A model generated the notes under the pieces. It was not told where the DNA came from, ran no database searches, and saw only the letters and a program-made list of their open reading frames with translations. The position numbers and the translations under genes are program-made. Shown here one piece after another: positions 63,876-64,000 of a stretch of DNA of 64,000 nucleotides (the stretch's first letter is position 1; each line of letters opens with the position of its first letter). Origin of the DNA: an uncultured Aquimarina sp. (GTDB taxonomy: Bacteria; Bacteroidota; Bacteroidia; Flavobacteriales; Flavobacteriaceae); the NCBI RefSeq assembly GCF_947492965.1, contig NZ_CANLOZ010000014.1, forward strand, positions 19,975-83,974, written 5' to 3'.

Positions 63876-63917
63876 AACTAAAAAAGTCGACAAATAGAAT
63901 GTCGACTTTTTTAGTTT
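63876..63917. terminator. Terminator of the tssE-tssO operon
   Basis: AAACTAAAAAAGTCGAC and GTCGACTTTTTTAGTTT arms around a nine-base loop, a long perfect stem with U-run. It lies just after tssO and just before the insertion sequence end. Confidence 0.85.
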
Positions 63918-63923
63918 TATAAG

Positions 63924-64000
63924 TGTCTCGTCCTGAAATAAGTTGACGTAATTTAGACTTATTTATGACACATTCAGAAGAACCAAGGAAGAAGCGTACA
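63924..64000 (+). mobile_element. Left end of an insertion sequence (IS3-like)
   Basis: From 63924 the sequence TGTCTCGTCCTGAAATAAG looks like an IS terminal inverted repeat. An ORF follows 41 bases later. A hairpin AAATAAGT (63936-63943)/ACTTATTT (63957-63964) lies just before the ORF's ATG, a common way for an IS to block read-in translation. The element runs off the right edge, so family and target-site duplication cannot be judged; the IS3 suggestion rests on the look of the terminal repeat and the ORF start. Confidence 0.55.
63965..64000 (+). CDS. Start of putative transposase ORF, cut by window
   Basis: ATG at 63965 opens MTHSEEPRKKRT, 12 codons of a basic N-terminus as seen at the start of IS3-type OrfA proteins. 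The rest lies outside the window, so the call relies mostly on the IS end just upstream. Confidence 0.45.
   Translation, partial: MTHSEEPRKKRT

Overview
The window is about 64 kb of AT-rich DNA with the hallmarks of a marine Flavobacteriaceae genome (Aquimarina-like, Bacteroidota). The evidence is a TonB-dependent receptor with a carboxypeptidase-like N-terminal domain, a zapA - 6S RNA - rny block, promoters resembling the Bacteroidota TTG/TAnnTTTG consensus, and type VI secretion genes of the Bacteroidota-specific subtype iii (T6SSiii: TssN, TssG, TssO and a PKD protein, with no TssJ/L/M).

Left third (1-23.8 kb), mostly housekeeping: a cysteine desulfurase cut by the window edge, a TonB receptor coupled to an M23 peptidase, a small coiled-coil gene plus zapA, a 6S RNA, RNase Y, four tandem SpoIIAA-like paralogues, clpC, gyrA, a TPR protein, a small unknown protein, a very large BNR/sortilin-like exported protein, a LolA-like exported protein, a DUF72 protein, a His-rich exported peptide and a DEAD-box helicase.

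Right two thirds (23.9-63.9 kb), a T6SSiii locus with its effector cargo. tssH-tssB-tssC (ATPase and sheath) lie on + at 24-28.4 kb. They are followed by a receiver protein and a multi-PAS histidine kinase on the - strand. From 31 to 42 kb (- strand) comes an Rhs island: vgrG, a 453-aa putative adaptor, a full-length PAAR-Rhs with a deaminase-like toxin tip, an Imm10-like immunity gene, then displaced Rhs tips in various states of decay with their immunity genes. From 42.5 to 54.7 kb (- strand) a second vgrG leads a string of a 326-aa protein, a DUF4280/PAAR-like protein with a zinc phospholipase C-like domain, an 85-aa membrane protein, an unusual 986-aa protein, and six exported or membrane proteins that look like immunity or accessory genes. 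Two hcp genes follow. Two divergent operons then supply the remaining core: nlpC/P60-tssG-tssN on - and tssE-tssF-PKD(tssP-like)-tssK-tssO on +. An IS element end begins right after the tssO terminator, and tssQ/tssR are not seen in the window.

The parts fit together as one contractile injector: TssB/C sheath recycled by TssH, an Hcp tube, a TssE/F/G/K baseplate, a TssN/O/P envelope complex, and two VgrG spikes each linked to its own PAAR-type effector and candidate adaptor. The most unusual observations are palindromic repeats inserted in frame inside the Rhs gene with paired changes in their stems, a 73-nt GC-rich element at the same site in two decayed Rhs cores, the three-part phospholipase-like effector, and the unrecognised 986-aa protein.
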